Part shown: in pieces, positions 25,381 to 37,031 of the stretch
Position numbering within the stretch: position 1 is the stretch's first letter
How the letters are laid out: every line of letters starts with the position of its first letter
From: Asterochloris sp. CNOR1
Taxonomy: Eukaryota > Chlorophyta > Trebouxiophyceae > Trebouxiales > Trebouxiaceae
Assembly (NCBI GenBank): GCA_963969365.1
Contig: OZ017749.1
Coordinates: 3,348,001 to 3,412,000 of the forward strand
DNA: 64,000 nt
Reading direction: 5' to 3'
Notes under the pieces: generated by a model
The model's input: the letters and a program-made list of their open reading frames with translations, nothing else
Databases searched by the model: none
Told to the model about the DNA's origin: nothing
Position numbers and translations under genes: made by a program

Positions 25381-27563
25381 CCCAGGTGGGATTGCTGATT
25401 CTGGTTGCTGTGCTGTGTGAGGGCTTTGTGTTGTTGAGGAACACAGAGCTGGAGCTCTCTGGTTGCCAGCAAGCAGACTCAAACTGCTGGGCACTTGCCA
25501 TGTTGGGCGTTGTCGATCACAAAGCCATGTTGAGGAGCCATAGCCACTCCTATGCCTCAGGATACGCTGAATTCTGTGCAGCAAAGATGAAGTAGTATGG
25601 ACTGTGCTCATGCCATTGTGGCTTAAGGGTGGCAGAGAATAAATACGGTATCCCTCTGACGTCAGCTGTCAGGCGCCGCGGGCCCTCTCGACTTGGACTG
25701 AGCACGGCATAGTATGTGATTTGAGAGCAGTGGACATCATTTTCGTTCTCAGCTTCGATCCTGCAGATCGACGGCCACATCAGGGCTGCTGGTTCACAGT
25801 GCATGTAGCATGACCAAGAGTGACAAGCAGATGTGAACAGGTCAGCTCATGTTAAGCAGCACATGCTAACAGAGGGCAGCACGTACAATCCAGCAGGGGG
25901 CAGGGAACAGGACGGGCATGTGAGGCCGCTTGAGGAAGGGCCAGGCTGTACAGCTGCGGCGGCTGTGCATGTATGCTGACACTCATTTTCCCACAGGCAG
26001 ACATCTCACGGGGACAATCAGCGTGGCCCCAAGCCTGCCAGTATGAAATATCTTCGCCAGGCCTTTTGATGTCCTTGCTGGCAGACCATGCAGGGTGCCA
26101 GATGACTGTAAGGCTCTGCCAAGCTTGATGTCTGCTGCGCCAGCCACAAGGGCAGGGTAGACAGTGCTGGTCGGGATGGCATCAAGCGCATATGTTGCTC
26201 AGGCTGCCCACCACCTCTCCCAGACCTGGCGCAGATTGCAAAGGGCATGGCTTTTGATGGACATGATGCACGCAGCAGTAGCACAGGGGCCATCAAGCCA
26301 GCAGCTTAGACCCTTAGACTGCACGAGCTCGCAAAAAGTCATGTAGTTTTGCAACATCCTCACACCAATTGTTGCCCCTCGGCGCTGCAGGCAGGAGCCT
26401 TACACTGTGCACCCATGCCTAGCGGCGCATGTACTGCAACTTTCCAGCTCAGGGCTGGCTGGGGCAGCCAGGGCTGCCAGGATGGGGACCGCGGGGCAGT
26501 AAGGAAGGTGCTGCGCCTACGCATGGACATGAAAGAGCTGGCGTTGTGTAGGGCAAGAGGTAGTTGAGCAGGAAACCATCAAGATGTTGGCAATGCTTGC
26601 CAGTGCAGGCAGCCCATACAGGCAACGCAGGTTGCAGCAACATCCTGTGTTTCTTGCGCAACTCAGGCTGGGTGCAGAAGCATCACCTGCAGCATGGCGG
26701 GCATCCTCAGCCAGTGCTGGCGCCAGCGCAGCTGTACGGTGCAACCTCGCAGACTTCATGTTGGTAGGCAAGACAGATGCGGAGCAGCTCACATTGAGGC
26801 TGACAGAGGAAGCTGTACAGGTGAAGCGGTATGTGACAGCATTAAATTGAGATGACCTTCATGCAGGCGCATGTGATCTATCTGATGGCCGTCTGACAGA
26901 AGAGTGTGGTGGAATGCTGTGTTTTGGCACCAGGTCCCCATGCCTGTGCAGCTCTTGCCAGGATACTGATGCGGCATCATGGGGTGGCTGGCCATGGGGA
27001 GTGGAACTGGCAGATTGGAACCTCAGATCTCAGGCAATCCTTTTCAGGACATTGTTTTAGTCACTTGAATTCAAGAGCGGTAACAGATGTCAAAGTCAGC
27101 CAATGGTACTGTCCCCCAATTTCAATCGAAATAGCTCAATGTTTGGATCCAGTCACATACCTACTCCTGCACCTCTGCAGTCTGCCCCAAGAGCTCGACT
27201 TGGCAAGACCTCAAATGTAGCAGGCATTTGAGTACCCATCACCAAGAAAGAGAGCAGGCTGCAGTTACACCTAGTTGCGCTGAGCGACCCTTCCATTGCT
27301 CCCTGTTTCAGCTGGCACGTTGGAGAGGATCCTGATACCCGACCTGATTGACGTTTGTCTTGCCACACCAACTGTCCATTTTGTCATAGAACGCGGGGCC
27401 TTCGCAGCATCTGATCGCCCACAGGTATCTGGCGCATCTGGATGAGACAGCAGCAGCAGTTGGCATTGTGCCATGCTTACGCCGGCACATCCCCACCAAC
27501 TTCAGCCAGCTGATTCAAGGCTGAACCCTCTGATTTGCTGTCTGACACAGGTAGTCAGATAGC
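25381..27563. other. 2.2 kb without a confident gene
   Basis: This lies between two divergent starts (SLX1 on minus, glutathione reductase on plus). One minus-strand open frame, 25780-25550, has gene-like composition (GIPYLFSATLKPQW, SPYYFIFAAQNSAY, then a stop) preceded by a plausible acceptor, and could be the last exon of an unseen gene. Several short plus-strand frames between 26400 and 27200 show no family signal. The stretch is less GC-rich than the genes around it. Confidence 0.3.
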
Positions 27564-30500
27564 ATGGGCAGTCAGTATGAGTTTGATTTGGTAACCATTG
27601 GGGCGGGCAGCGGCGGCACCAGAGCCAGCAGGTTTGCAGCCCAGCATCACAACGCAAAGGTGGCTGTGGTGGAGCTCCCCTTTGGCCTAGTCGCAGATGA
27701 AAAGACCGGCGGCGCTGGTGGCACGTGAGCACTGTCCCCGTCGTGCATTGTGAGGGTTTTGGCACCTGCCCTGCTGCCCTGGACGCTTGCTGGCTGAGAA
27801 TGCAATGTACTGCTGCAGGTGTGTGATCAGGGGCTGCGTGCCCAAAAAGCTGCTGGTCTATGGGTGAGTTCAAGCAGTAGTCAGCTTGTGTTTATGCTTT
27901 GCGGCTCATCCAAGCAGTACTGGCAGACCGGGTGACTTTCAGTCAGCTTGAGCAATTACAGCTGCGCAAGCCTGAGGAAGCTGCCCATTTGCTTTTTGAG
28001 TGTCCCTGCTGCAGGTCCCAGTTTTCCGAGGAGTTCAGAGACTCTGAGGGTTTTGGCTGGACCAATGGCGTGGAGCACAAATTTGAGTGGGAGAAGCTGG
28101 TGGCCAAAAAGGTCAGCAAGAACTGTGCAGGTTTGATTGACAAGCCAAGGACCCCACCTTTGAAGACAGCGGCTTGGCAGCTGCAGCCTGCTTTTCTCTG
28201 TCTGCAGCAGGCATCTCACAGCCAGCAACAGAAGAGGGCTTCACATGGGGTTCCGGATTGCCTCGAAGCAGCCCTCTGCATTCATTGCATGCCAGGCTTG
28301 CAAAGTGTTGCCAGCCCTTTCTGGCCATCAAGTGCCATGCCCTCCTGCCACCTGCAGACCAAGGAAGTGACCCGTCTCAACCATGTCTATTTGAAGCTGC
28401 TCAGGGATGCTGGTGTGGAGGTGATTGGTGAGCCTGTGCCCTGCAAGAAACACTTGCAGACCAGCAAGCCTTCCCGTCGCGGTCTGCAAAGCTGCTGTTT
28501 GACATCCAGTCCCAACATGTTCAAAAACTGTCAGAGGCTCTGCACCTCCGACTGCAACATATCGTTGTCGTGCATTGCCCTGCTGCCGTGCTTGAGGGTG
28601 TGGCGGCTGCCTGCACTCCACTCAGGCGTGACACTGTTGTGCTGCAGAGGGCAGGGGCAAGCTGGTGGATGCGCACACTGTGGAGGTGCAGCTGGCTGCA
28701 GGTGGCACCCGCCGGCTCACAGCCAAGCACATCCTCTTGGCACAGGGAGGGCGGCCTGTCAAGGCACCCATCCAGGGCAATGTGAGCCTGTACGGGACTG
28801 CAGCTGACTAGCGTGCAGCCGGCATGCTGAAACCCTGACTGGCTGCTGAGCATGATTCTGGGGTGAAAATAGAGCCGCAGGAGCTGCCTTTGTGCTTGCC
28901 CTGCTGCAGCTCTTGTTTCACAGCTTGTTGGTCTGGGCCACATCCTCCTTCAGGCCTTCCCACTTCTGTCATCCTGCCATGTTCTGGAGCTGCCTGGACA
29001 CCTGCAGGAGCATGCTATCACCTCAGACCACGCACTGTCCCTGCCCCTGATGCCCAAGCGGATTGTCATCGTGGGCGCAGGCTACATCGCTGTGGAGTTT
29101 TCAGGCATCTTCAACGGCATGGGCGCTGATGTGAGTTTTTGGGATTGTCTGGAGCTCAAGCTGATGATCTGGGGAGCACAGCAGCTGCCCCTGTGACCCT
29201 AGGCTGCACACTTGTAATTGCTTGTTCTTCGAGCAGCTGCTGGTCAGCCACCTCAGCAGTGACCAGTCCACCACACTGCCGCCAAAGTGCTTTGGGTATG
29301 CCTTGAAGACGGCTCAGGGGGTTGGCATAGCTCAAAGCTTTTCTGAGAGTACACTTCCATGTCCTTATCATCCATGCTGCCATCAGTACTTTGCAGCAGC
29401 CAGCAGTTCCTGTCCATGCGTGCCTACTGCAGGGTCTGCTTGCATATGATTCACCAGTTACTGCTGCCATGACTGTGTGCAGGTGCACCTCATGTACCGC
29501 AAATCCCTGCCCTTGACAGGGTTTGATGAAGAGTGCCGGGCACATGTGGCAGAGAACATGCGCCTGCGTGGTATCAACATATACTCAGAAACAAGTCCCA
29601 CGAAGTGAGTCTGCCTTGAGCGCTGGCCACTGACCATCTGTCCATCCTAGTGGACCCTTCTGGGTTTCGCAAATCTCCCATTGCTAGGTCCTTTGCATGA
29701 TCAGCCCAGGCAGCAGGAGGGGCCTTTTGCTGTCGGTGCCAGGCCTGGAGTGCACAGGCTCGTTCTGCAATGTTTGACGCAAGCTCGCTGGCGAGGTCCA
29801 CAAGCCCTGCCTGCCTGGTGAGCAAGCTGCTGCAGGACCAGGCAGGTCCCATGAGCTTGCTTTCTGCACGATGACCGACTGACTGCCCTCTTCAGGTTTG
29901 AGGAGCGGTCGCCTAGGCTGATGCCATGGCAGGCCAGCTGACAGCTGCCCGACTGCCTGCAGGATCGAGAAAGATTCTGATGGCACCTTCACGGTGACAT
30001 ACAAGGGCAAGAGTGGGGAGGAGCGTCAGATCAACACTGACCTTGTCATGTTTGGCACCGGCCGCAGCCCTGCAACGCAGCATATGGGCCTCGAGGTAAG
30101 CCCTGATCTGTTTCACACTGGCTGGTCTTGCATGCTGGCTGGGTAAGGCGGGCCGCCAGCAGACCTGTCCGGTCTTGCCTGGCCAGGGAGCATGCCTGGC
30201 CATCGGCCTGCTGCCTACAGGCTGCCCTGCATGTCAGCCTTGCTTTGTGGCGCGGGTTGCCCACAAATGTCATCCTGCTCTGCCGGCAGAGTCATCCTCA
30301 GCTAACTGCTTCCCTGCTGCACGCCCGTCTGTGGGTGTTACCACGCTCAGTGTCCTGCACAGTGTTCTCACCTTGACCAGGAACGCCACTCACTGCCCAT
30401 CAGCTGCGCAGTGCGTGAATTTGTCGGCAGGGCGCTGGTCTCCAGCTGAACAATGTTGCCCTGTCTGACATACGCAGCCTTGACCCCTCTCAATGCCCAA

Positions 30501-31850
30501 CACCTATCTCTGCTTCCCTGCCGGCCACAGACTCCCACATCATGTCCCGGTTGGAGAGACGAGTCACCAGTCCCCCACAGCCTTTTCACACTGAAGTCAC
30601 GTTGTGTCACTCGAGTTCCACGCTGCTTACAGGACGTCGGTGTCCAGCTGGAGAAGGGTGGTGCCATCAAGGTGGATGAGTACAGCCAGACCTCTGTGCC
30701 CAACATCTATGCAATTGGGGATGTCACGAACAGGATGGCGCTGACGCCTGTCGCCATCATGGAGGGCATGGCCTTTGTGAAAACAGCCTTTGGGGGTGCC
30801 CCCACCAAGCCCAACCATGACAAGGTGAGTCTCTGCTTCGACGTGTGCTGAGAACGAATGGGCTGCTGGTGTGTGAAGACATCTACAGTTGCACGCCAGA
30901 GCGCAACTCTCACCAGGTGAGCTTTCCTGGTTGCCAAGCAGGCGGGTGGTGCTGCATGTGCTTACCCACAGACGCACTGCTCACCACTAGAGTGCAGCCC
31001 TGCTTGAAGATTTCTAGCTGCACAACCTGCCATCCCTGCCAGCAGACACTACAAAAGTGCAGCAGCATGATGCTGGCCCCCTCTTTGTGGTGCAGATTGC
31101 CTCAGCGGTCTTCATCCGTCCCCCAATGGCCACCTGCGGGCTCACAGAGGAGCAGGCAGTGGAGCAATTGGCAGGGGACATCCATGTCTTTGTGTCAAAG
31201 TTCAAGCCTATGAAGAACACCCTGTCAGGGCGGGAGGAACGGACTCTGATGAAGCTCATCGTCCATGCAGAGACAGATGAGGTAAGCTGCCTGCAAGAAG
31301 CAGTGAATGAGGAGGGCTGTTGAGGTCAGGACAGCTGGCACCGTACTCAGGACTGCCTGTGTCAAGCCAGACAGCTGGCACGCGGGTGTTGAACCAGGCG
31401 CATGTGACCTCGGCTTGGGAGGCAAGAGCAGCTGATTGTCAGGCATTGCAGTCTGCAGTCGGACGTGGGAGTGCACAGCTTGCTGGGGTGCATGGGGAGG
31501 CGCCTCTGAACTCAGGTCTGCTGCATGCCTCTGGGCATGTAGTGGACCCCTTTGGTGGGTGTATCTTCTCCAGATATTGTGGAGGACAATGCCAGGGTTG
31601 CCCACTCACATGTAATCGCCTTGCATCTGTGCAGGTGGTTGGGGCCCACATGGTTGGGGAGGACGCACCAGAGATGATGCAGGGCATTGCCATTGCCATG
31701 AAGGCAGGCGCCACCAAGTCGCACTTCGACAGCACAGTGGGGATTCACCCCACAGCTGCTGAGGAGTTTGTCACCATGCGGCAAAAGACACGCTCTGTCA
31801 CGGGCAAGGGATCAAACAACCTCAGCAGGCGGCTCAGGGCAGGCGGCTGA
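27564..31850 (+). CDS. GR: Glutathione reductase, 492 aa, 11 exons
   Basis: Reduces oxidised glutathione with NADPH; a FAD flavoprotein. The FAD-binding GAGSGG is near the N terminus. The redox disulfide motif [13 protein letters not shown] spans the first intron. The NADPH-binding block is [15 protein letters not shown], followed by the second FAD block [10 protein letters not shown] and the interface catalytic motif [10 protein letters not shown]. Exons: 27564-27724, 27819-27863, 28015-28111, 28358-28427, 28648-28781, 29008-29130, 29483-29604, 29963-30095, 30633-30824, 31096-31281, 31635-31850; phases close at 493 codons. The first ATG precedes [14 protein letters not shown] directly, so the encoded form has no transit peptide and should be cytosolic. 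I saw no upstream exon that would add one. Confidence 0.95.
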
Positions 31851-32353
31851 AGCGCTCAGTTTGCTCATGTATGATGCTCCAGTGGCCCCTCCCTTACGAC
31901 GCTGTCTTTATTCATTGCTTCATTCATTGCTTCCTCTGTTGTTGCTTTGTGGCCCTGAGTTCTCTATGCAAAGTCATGCATGCACGGCAACCACTTGTTG
32001 CCATGCTGTGCCGCCATTGGTGAAGTGCCCCCTGTAGACCATTTGAAGTATCAGTAACTAGCAACTTCACTTTCTGAAAGCAGGGCCAGTGTTGGGTATC
32101 GGACTACTGCAGTGGAGACAATGACAGGGGGACATTTGAACTTCAGGGCATGCCCCACAGCTGTGGGATTCTTGCCACTGGTTTCTGCAGTAATTCAGCG
32201 CAGCAGGAGACCCGTTGCGGCACCCCGCCACTGCTTGCTGGTTGCCATTGCGCGTCTGATCCACTGAGCATTGCAGACAGAAGGCTGTTTGGTTCATATC
32301 GCCAAGGGGATCCTGCTGCGCTTACTCGGTCATTGCCCGGCTGCAAATAGCAG
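31851..32353. other. Intergenic stretch between tandem genes
   Basis: About 500 bp holding the 3' UTR of glutathione reductase and the 5' flank of the DUF789 gene. A small direct repeat (ttcattgcttcattcattgc, 31911-31930) is the only structure seen. Confidence 0.4.
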
Positions 32354-35326
32354 ATGAGCTCGGCGGATGGGCGACACGGCAGAGAGTGGAGGACTTCCAA
32401 GTATCTGGGGAACATCCAATCTTTTTTGGTGCACAGCTGCGCTCTTCCCAAGCAGCATCTGGTGAGCAAAGCAACCCTCCTGCCAGTACATATTGAGCAG
32501 AGCATCGAAACAAGTCTGTTCAGCATGTACAGATCATATCTTGTGACAGCAGGACATGATCTTGGGTGCTGCCCTGCAGGGGCAGCATGCAGGCGTCTTT
32601 GATGTCTCTCTGGCAGACCTGGTGAGTGCGCATGCAGGAAATCTGAACAGCTTCTCATTTCATTACAGCTTAACATTGCCTCCAGAAGCCGCTGCAGCCA
32701 GCTGCAGCTGGAGCCTGCTGTCTTGGCCAGCATGCTGCACTGGCAGCCTTGGTCACGATTGCGCTGTATCCCCTTCCACCCCATCTGCAACCTTGCCATG
32801 ATCACCTTGCAGTGGGGAGCCTATGAGGAGATGAGTTGCTATGGAGCAGAGGTCCCCCTGGCAGTGCCATGTGATGGCTGTGCAGAGGTGAGCAGAGCAG
32901 GCATGCATCTCAGCCTTGGCTGCATGCCATGGCCATGGGGCTGCACACAGAGTACTGGTGCACGAGCAGTGGCGCCGGTGTGAACAGCGGGATCACAAAT
33001 GCTGACAAAGCCTCTGCAGCCGGCGTGGGCCCAGTCCAAGGCGTCCCAGGAGGATTGGTGAGATCTGCAGAACCCCCCTTGTCCCTACCATTCCACCTTT
33101 CAGGTGCCACGTCAGCTTCAAACCCCTGCAAGCCCTTTGATCTGCTGCTAATTTTCTTGCAGGTGATCCAGTGCTATGTACCCTATCTCTCCGGGATCCA
33201 GCTCTTTTGCACGGACAGCCCCCTGCCCAAGTAAGTTCACGCACTTTCTGCAAATGGTTACTATCACGCGCATGCCTGCTCAGCCCTATCTCAGGCGAGC
33301 CATGCCAGCACCTGTGCAGCTTGATCTTTGCAGAGACCAGGCATGTCCTGCTGCAGGTTTGAAAATCCCGTCACGAGTTTTTGTGTCGCCTGCAGACTGC
33401 AGCAGCAGTGCAGCCGCCCAGCTGATGAGGAGCCTGTGAATGAGGGCTGTGAGGATGCAGCGGACTGTGCCGGCAGCGATGGGCTCAGTGTCGGCAGCAG
33501 CCTTGACGCCCCTGAGACAGCAACCGACAGCGATGGAAGTGACTCAGAGGAGCATGCCTGTTCAGACTCAGAGCTCAAGGCTCGGCTGTGTGCCAGGAGG
33601 GCTGCAGCTTCCCACGACAGGTGGGCTGGCTGCAGTGCGGGCTGCAAAGGGGCAAGGGTGTGCCATGAGGGCAGGCACAGGTATTTGCCTTTTTGTAGCG
33701 GGGCCTGGGGAGCAGGAGGCCCTGGGAATGCGCCAGGAGAGCTGCAGCCACACATGTCAGCTGGGCAGGCTAAAGTGAGAACACTGGCAGTAGGACACAG
33801 CGGCAGGAGGTCATGCATCATCAGAGGCAGCCTCTCCCCTTGGGGTTACTCACTGCGTGAGTGCTCTAGCTTCGAGCAGGCGCTGTGCCAGGCAAGGTGT
33901 GGCTAGTATGACAGGCAGCAGTGCACATTGCCAAGGGTGGACAGGCTGAAAAGAGAGGCAGACACCTGCCTAGGCTTGTCCAGCTTGCATGACAGTGAGG
34001 GGCCAAGGGATTCTGGGTGACTGACCCCAGTCGCAGAATCCCAGTCTACATGACATTATAGGCAGGCAGCTTCAGGGTTGCCAGGATTGTGCTGGCTGCA
34101 TGATCTGCTTTTGTGTTGGTGAGTCGCCTGTCTGAGCTGCAGCTGGTGGACAGAAAGTTGCACAGGCTGCCAGGGGGTTGCATGCGCTGAAGTGACTGCT
34201 GCAACCTGAATGCTGCAGGCATAGCGTGTTGCGCAAGCAGCAGCATCCGGCGGAGCTGCTCTTCGAGCACTTTGAGGACAGGATGCCTTTTGAGAGGGAG
34301 CCTCTGACCTGCCGCATCCAGGAGGTGAGGTGGCTGCGGGGGCACCTGCAGCATGGGTGTGCCTGGGTCAAGAGCTCTCTCACTTCTGCAACAGCTGCTG
34401 GGCTGCCGGGAGCTGTGGCTAGCGATTGCAGACCAGCCATGCTCATGCCACTACTGGGATGGCCTTGCCAGAGCCATCTGCACCCACCGTCTACACTGGT
34501 GGTTCTGCAGCATGCAGCCTGATACTGTTCATCTAGGCTGTCTGCAGACGGCAGCCTGGTATACAAAGCTGCTGAGCTGTAGTCTGCAGAGCTACTGCAG
34601 CACATGTGCATCTGCTGCACACACTGTGACTGGGTTGCCCAGACCGCTTGCAGTTCACATTTTGCTGGAGAAGCACCAAGCCTCAGCCCGCCAGCCAGAG
34701 CATAGCTTCTGCACTTCATCTGCTGCAGACATATTGATAAGTATCCCTCTCCGTCACCCCTGGTCTCTGCCTGCAGCTCACCTGAGCGGTCTGCACACAT
34801 TATGTGCTGGACCTGCCTTCCCTGACACCCCCTGCCCTGCTTCTGCCTGCAGCTGGCGGAGACGTGCCCGGAATTGCTGAGCCTCAGTCTGAGCAACCTG
34901 CATCCCCAGAGCTGGTACAGCGTGGCCTGGTACCCCATTCACAGACTGCACGGCTCAGGGCACTCCATCAAGGAGCTGGGGGCGACCTTCCTGACCTTCC
35001 ATGCGCTGAGCCACCCCTTCGCCTCGGTGGTGCACGGCAGCCGCCCAAGCCCACCATACCTGCCAGCTGCCAGCCAGCACGCGCTGGCGCTGCGCTGCCT
35101 GCAGTCCCAGGCAGACAGCGGGTGCATGTGCATGCCGCAGCTGGCGTTTGGTGTCTTAGGCTACAAGCTTCTTGGACGCATGTGGGCTGACGACGAAAAC
35201 TATGCCCCAATCCATCGCCCAATGACTGCAGCGGCTGCCGCATGGATGGCGCATCGGTGCATCTCGAAATACAGCGATGGCGAGTTCTTTCTGAGGCATG
35301 CCCGGCCCTTGCCAGTCCAGTCATAG
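32354..35326 (+). CDS. DUF789 family protein, 365 aa, 7 exons
   Basis: Belongs to the plant/algal DUF789 family of unknown function. Recognised from its ordered blocks: NIQSFLVHS near the start, FDVSLADLWGAYEEMSCYGAEVPL, VIQCYVPYLSGIQLF, then ELLFEHFEDRMPFEREPL and SWYSVAWYPIHRL, LGATFLTFHALSHP. Exons: 32354-32461, 32580-32621, 32813-32887, 33163-33230, 33396-33620, 34219-34324, 34853-35326; phases close at 366 codons. Exon 5 encodes an acidic Ser/Asp/Glu-rich insertion typical of the variable middle of the family. No targeting signal is evident. A long coding-like frame at 32670-32810 lies in an intron and is excluded because the conserved ADL-WGAYEE junction skips it. Confidence 0.85.
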
Positions 35327-35614
35327 GCCAATCCTGCCCTGTCGCATTGAAGACCCATGAGTTGAGACCTGCTTTTCTTGCTGTAGCCAGACCTGCATTG
35401 TTGAGAGACCATGAGTGCAAGCGGCCCCTGAGAGCAGCCAAATCTTGCTGCACCCCTGTCGAGTTCGCCAGCACATGTCTTGAGGCTGCTACCTCGGATG
35501 TCTGTTGCCTTCAAATTTGTTCAATTTTCAGTGCCAGCCTGAGAGCTGCTCATGTGCAAGGCTTGCAGACCAGTGCTGCCAGTCTTGACGTGTAATACAC
35601 AAAGGGTCTACTGC
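35327..35614. other. Convergent 3' flanks
   Basis: 288 bp between the stop of the DUF789 gene (+) and the stop of the 169-aa gene (-). A TGTAA at 35590-35594 (plus strand) could end the DUF789 transcript. Confidence 0.4.
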
Positions 35615-36957
35615 CTAAGCACTGACAGCCTCCTCAACCATGAGGTCGTAGGGGTCGAGGTAGGGGGGCGCATCTGTCCTTCTTGCTGTGCCAAACTGCA
35701 CCACAGGGCAGCACAGGGTATTGGAGCGTGCTTGCTGGACACCCCCCAAGTAGCTCATGGACAACAGCATGCAGCAGTGCGAGGGTGCCGCCCAGCATGA
35801 CGCCAGTCACAGGTATGCGCCTGGGCTCGAGGATTTTGGCATAACAGAGCAGAGCGGAATGCAGACAACTAGTTGCTCATTGGTGGGCACAGGCAGCCAG
35901 CAAGTCTGCAGTCCAGGCGCAAGCCCAGTCAGGGAATGCTGGTAAAGCCAGGGCAGCAGCTCACCTGCTCAAGGGGAAGCCGCTGCCCGTATCGTTCATT
36001 GGTGGTCCTGAACAAAGAATTGTGCAACCCAATGTAGTCCAAGCGCCGGCTGTGGGTCAGATCAGCGGCCTGGAAGGCTGACAGGTGCGTCGTGCTCTTC
36101 AGGCTGCCCCCATCAGGCACCTGCACCATCAGGCCTGTTGAGGTGGTGACTGGCCGTGGCCAGGTGGTGGGCGTGTGCGGCTGTAGCAATCTTGTCAGAT
36201 GGCTTCGGCGGTTTCCAAGCAGCCAAAGGGCTGGAATTAAGCACAGCAGGCATGGCTGCGCAGGCAGATGCTCTGAGCAATCTAGATCTGCACAGCTCCC
36301 AAACATGCTGCTGCTGACGGCTGACATTACTGTGAGCCTGCTGATGGCTGCTGACGTGGCCAGTCGTGCAATAGCGCCTGCAGAGCTGAGCTGCTGTGAC
36401 ATGACATGTCAGAAGCTGTAGCTCCAGACCGTGAGCTGTGGCACCATGCACAGGTCGCTGTCTTGCCCCAGGCTGCACGGCTGCTGTACTCTCTGGTGCT
36501 GCCTGCGTAGAGGCTGATGACCTCACCGCTGCTGTCGTGCCTGGGCTAGCCGCCAGAGGGATGCGCTGCGCCACAACTGTCCACGTCCCACCTGCGCGGG
36601 GTGAGCTGTCAGACAGGCCGGTCCGTAGGTGTTGTCTTCAGGTCTTAGAGCAAAAGTTCACCTTTAGGATTGATGTACTTGACACTATGCGACTGATGGG
36701 GCCTGGTGTGCTGCAGCAGAAGTGAGCCCAGACTTTGCCTGTTGCTGTCCTGCAGATGTCCCAAACATGCAAGTCAGCCTGCTGTGGTGCAGGCTCACGC
36801 TTGTGGCCTCTCCTGGGACTTTGAGGAAGCCCCATGTCTCATCAAAGCAATTCGCCAACTTCTGCTCCTTGCTGCAAGCTGCTCTCCAGTTTTCTGTCGC
36901 TGCGACCTCATTGGTATCCTTCTTGAGGCCAGCATCAGTTTTCAGTGATGGTGACAT
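35615..36957 (-). CDS. Uncharacterised 169-aa protein; possible ciliary microtubule-associated type
   Basis: Five exons (36957-36799, 36710-36662, 36591-36527, 36120-35965, 35695-35615) join in phase to 169 codons plus stop, and every junction uses a standard GT-AG pair. I do not recognise the family with confidence. Seen directly: an N-terminal helix with ENWRAACSKEQKL followed by ETWGFLKVP, then Thr/Ser-rich STTHLSAF, RRLDYIGLHNSLFRTTNERYG and a C-terminal PPYLDPYDLMVEE. Short proteins with WGFL...P and RTTN..YG patterns occur among axonemal microtubule inner proteins, which is why I raise a ciliary role; this is weak inference. The start codon is 74 bp from the divergent cyclophilin start. 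Confidence 0.65.
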
Positions 36958-37031
36958 TCCCTCAGAATAGATGCTGGCAGAATGGATGCTGCAATGGATG
37001 ATGGCAGACCTAACTTTCTAATTGAGCCGTG
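36958..37031. promoter_or_regulatory. 74-bp divergent intergenic (bidirectional promoter)
   Basis: Only 74 bp separate the start codons of the 169-aa gene (-) and the ER cyclophilin (+). Both 5' UTRs and core promoters must lie here or overlap the coding regions. No TATA box stands out. Confidence 0.55.

Noticed and set aside
32670-32812. Coding-like frame LNIASRSRCSQLQLEPAV in the DUF789 gene
   Set aside because: The conserved ADL-WGAYEE junction is formed by splicing 32621 to 32813, which removes it.
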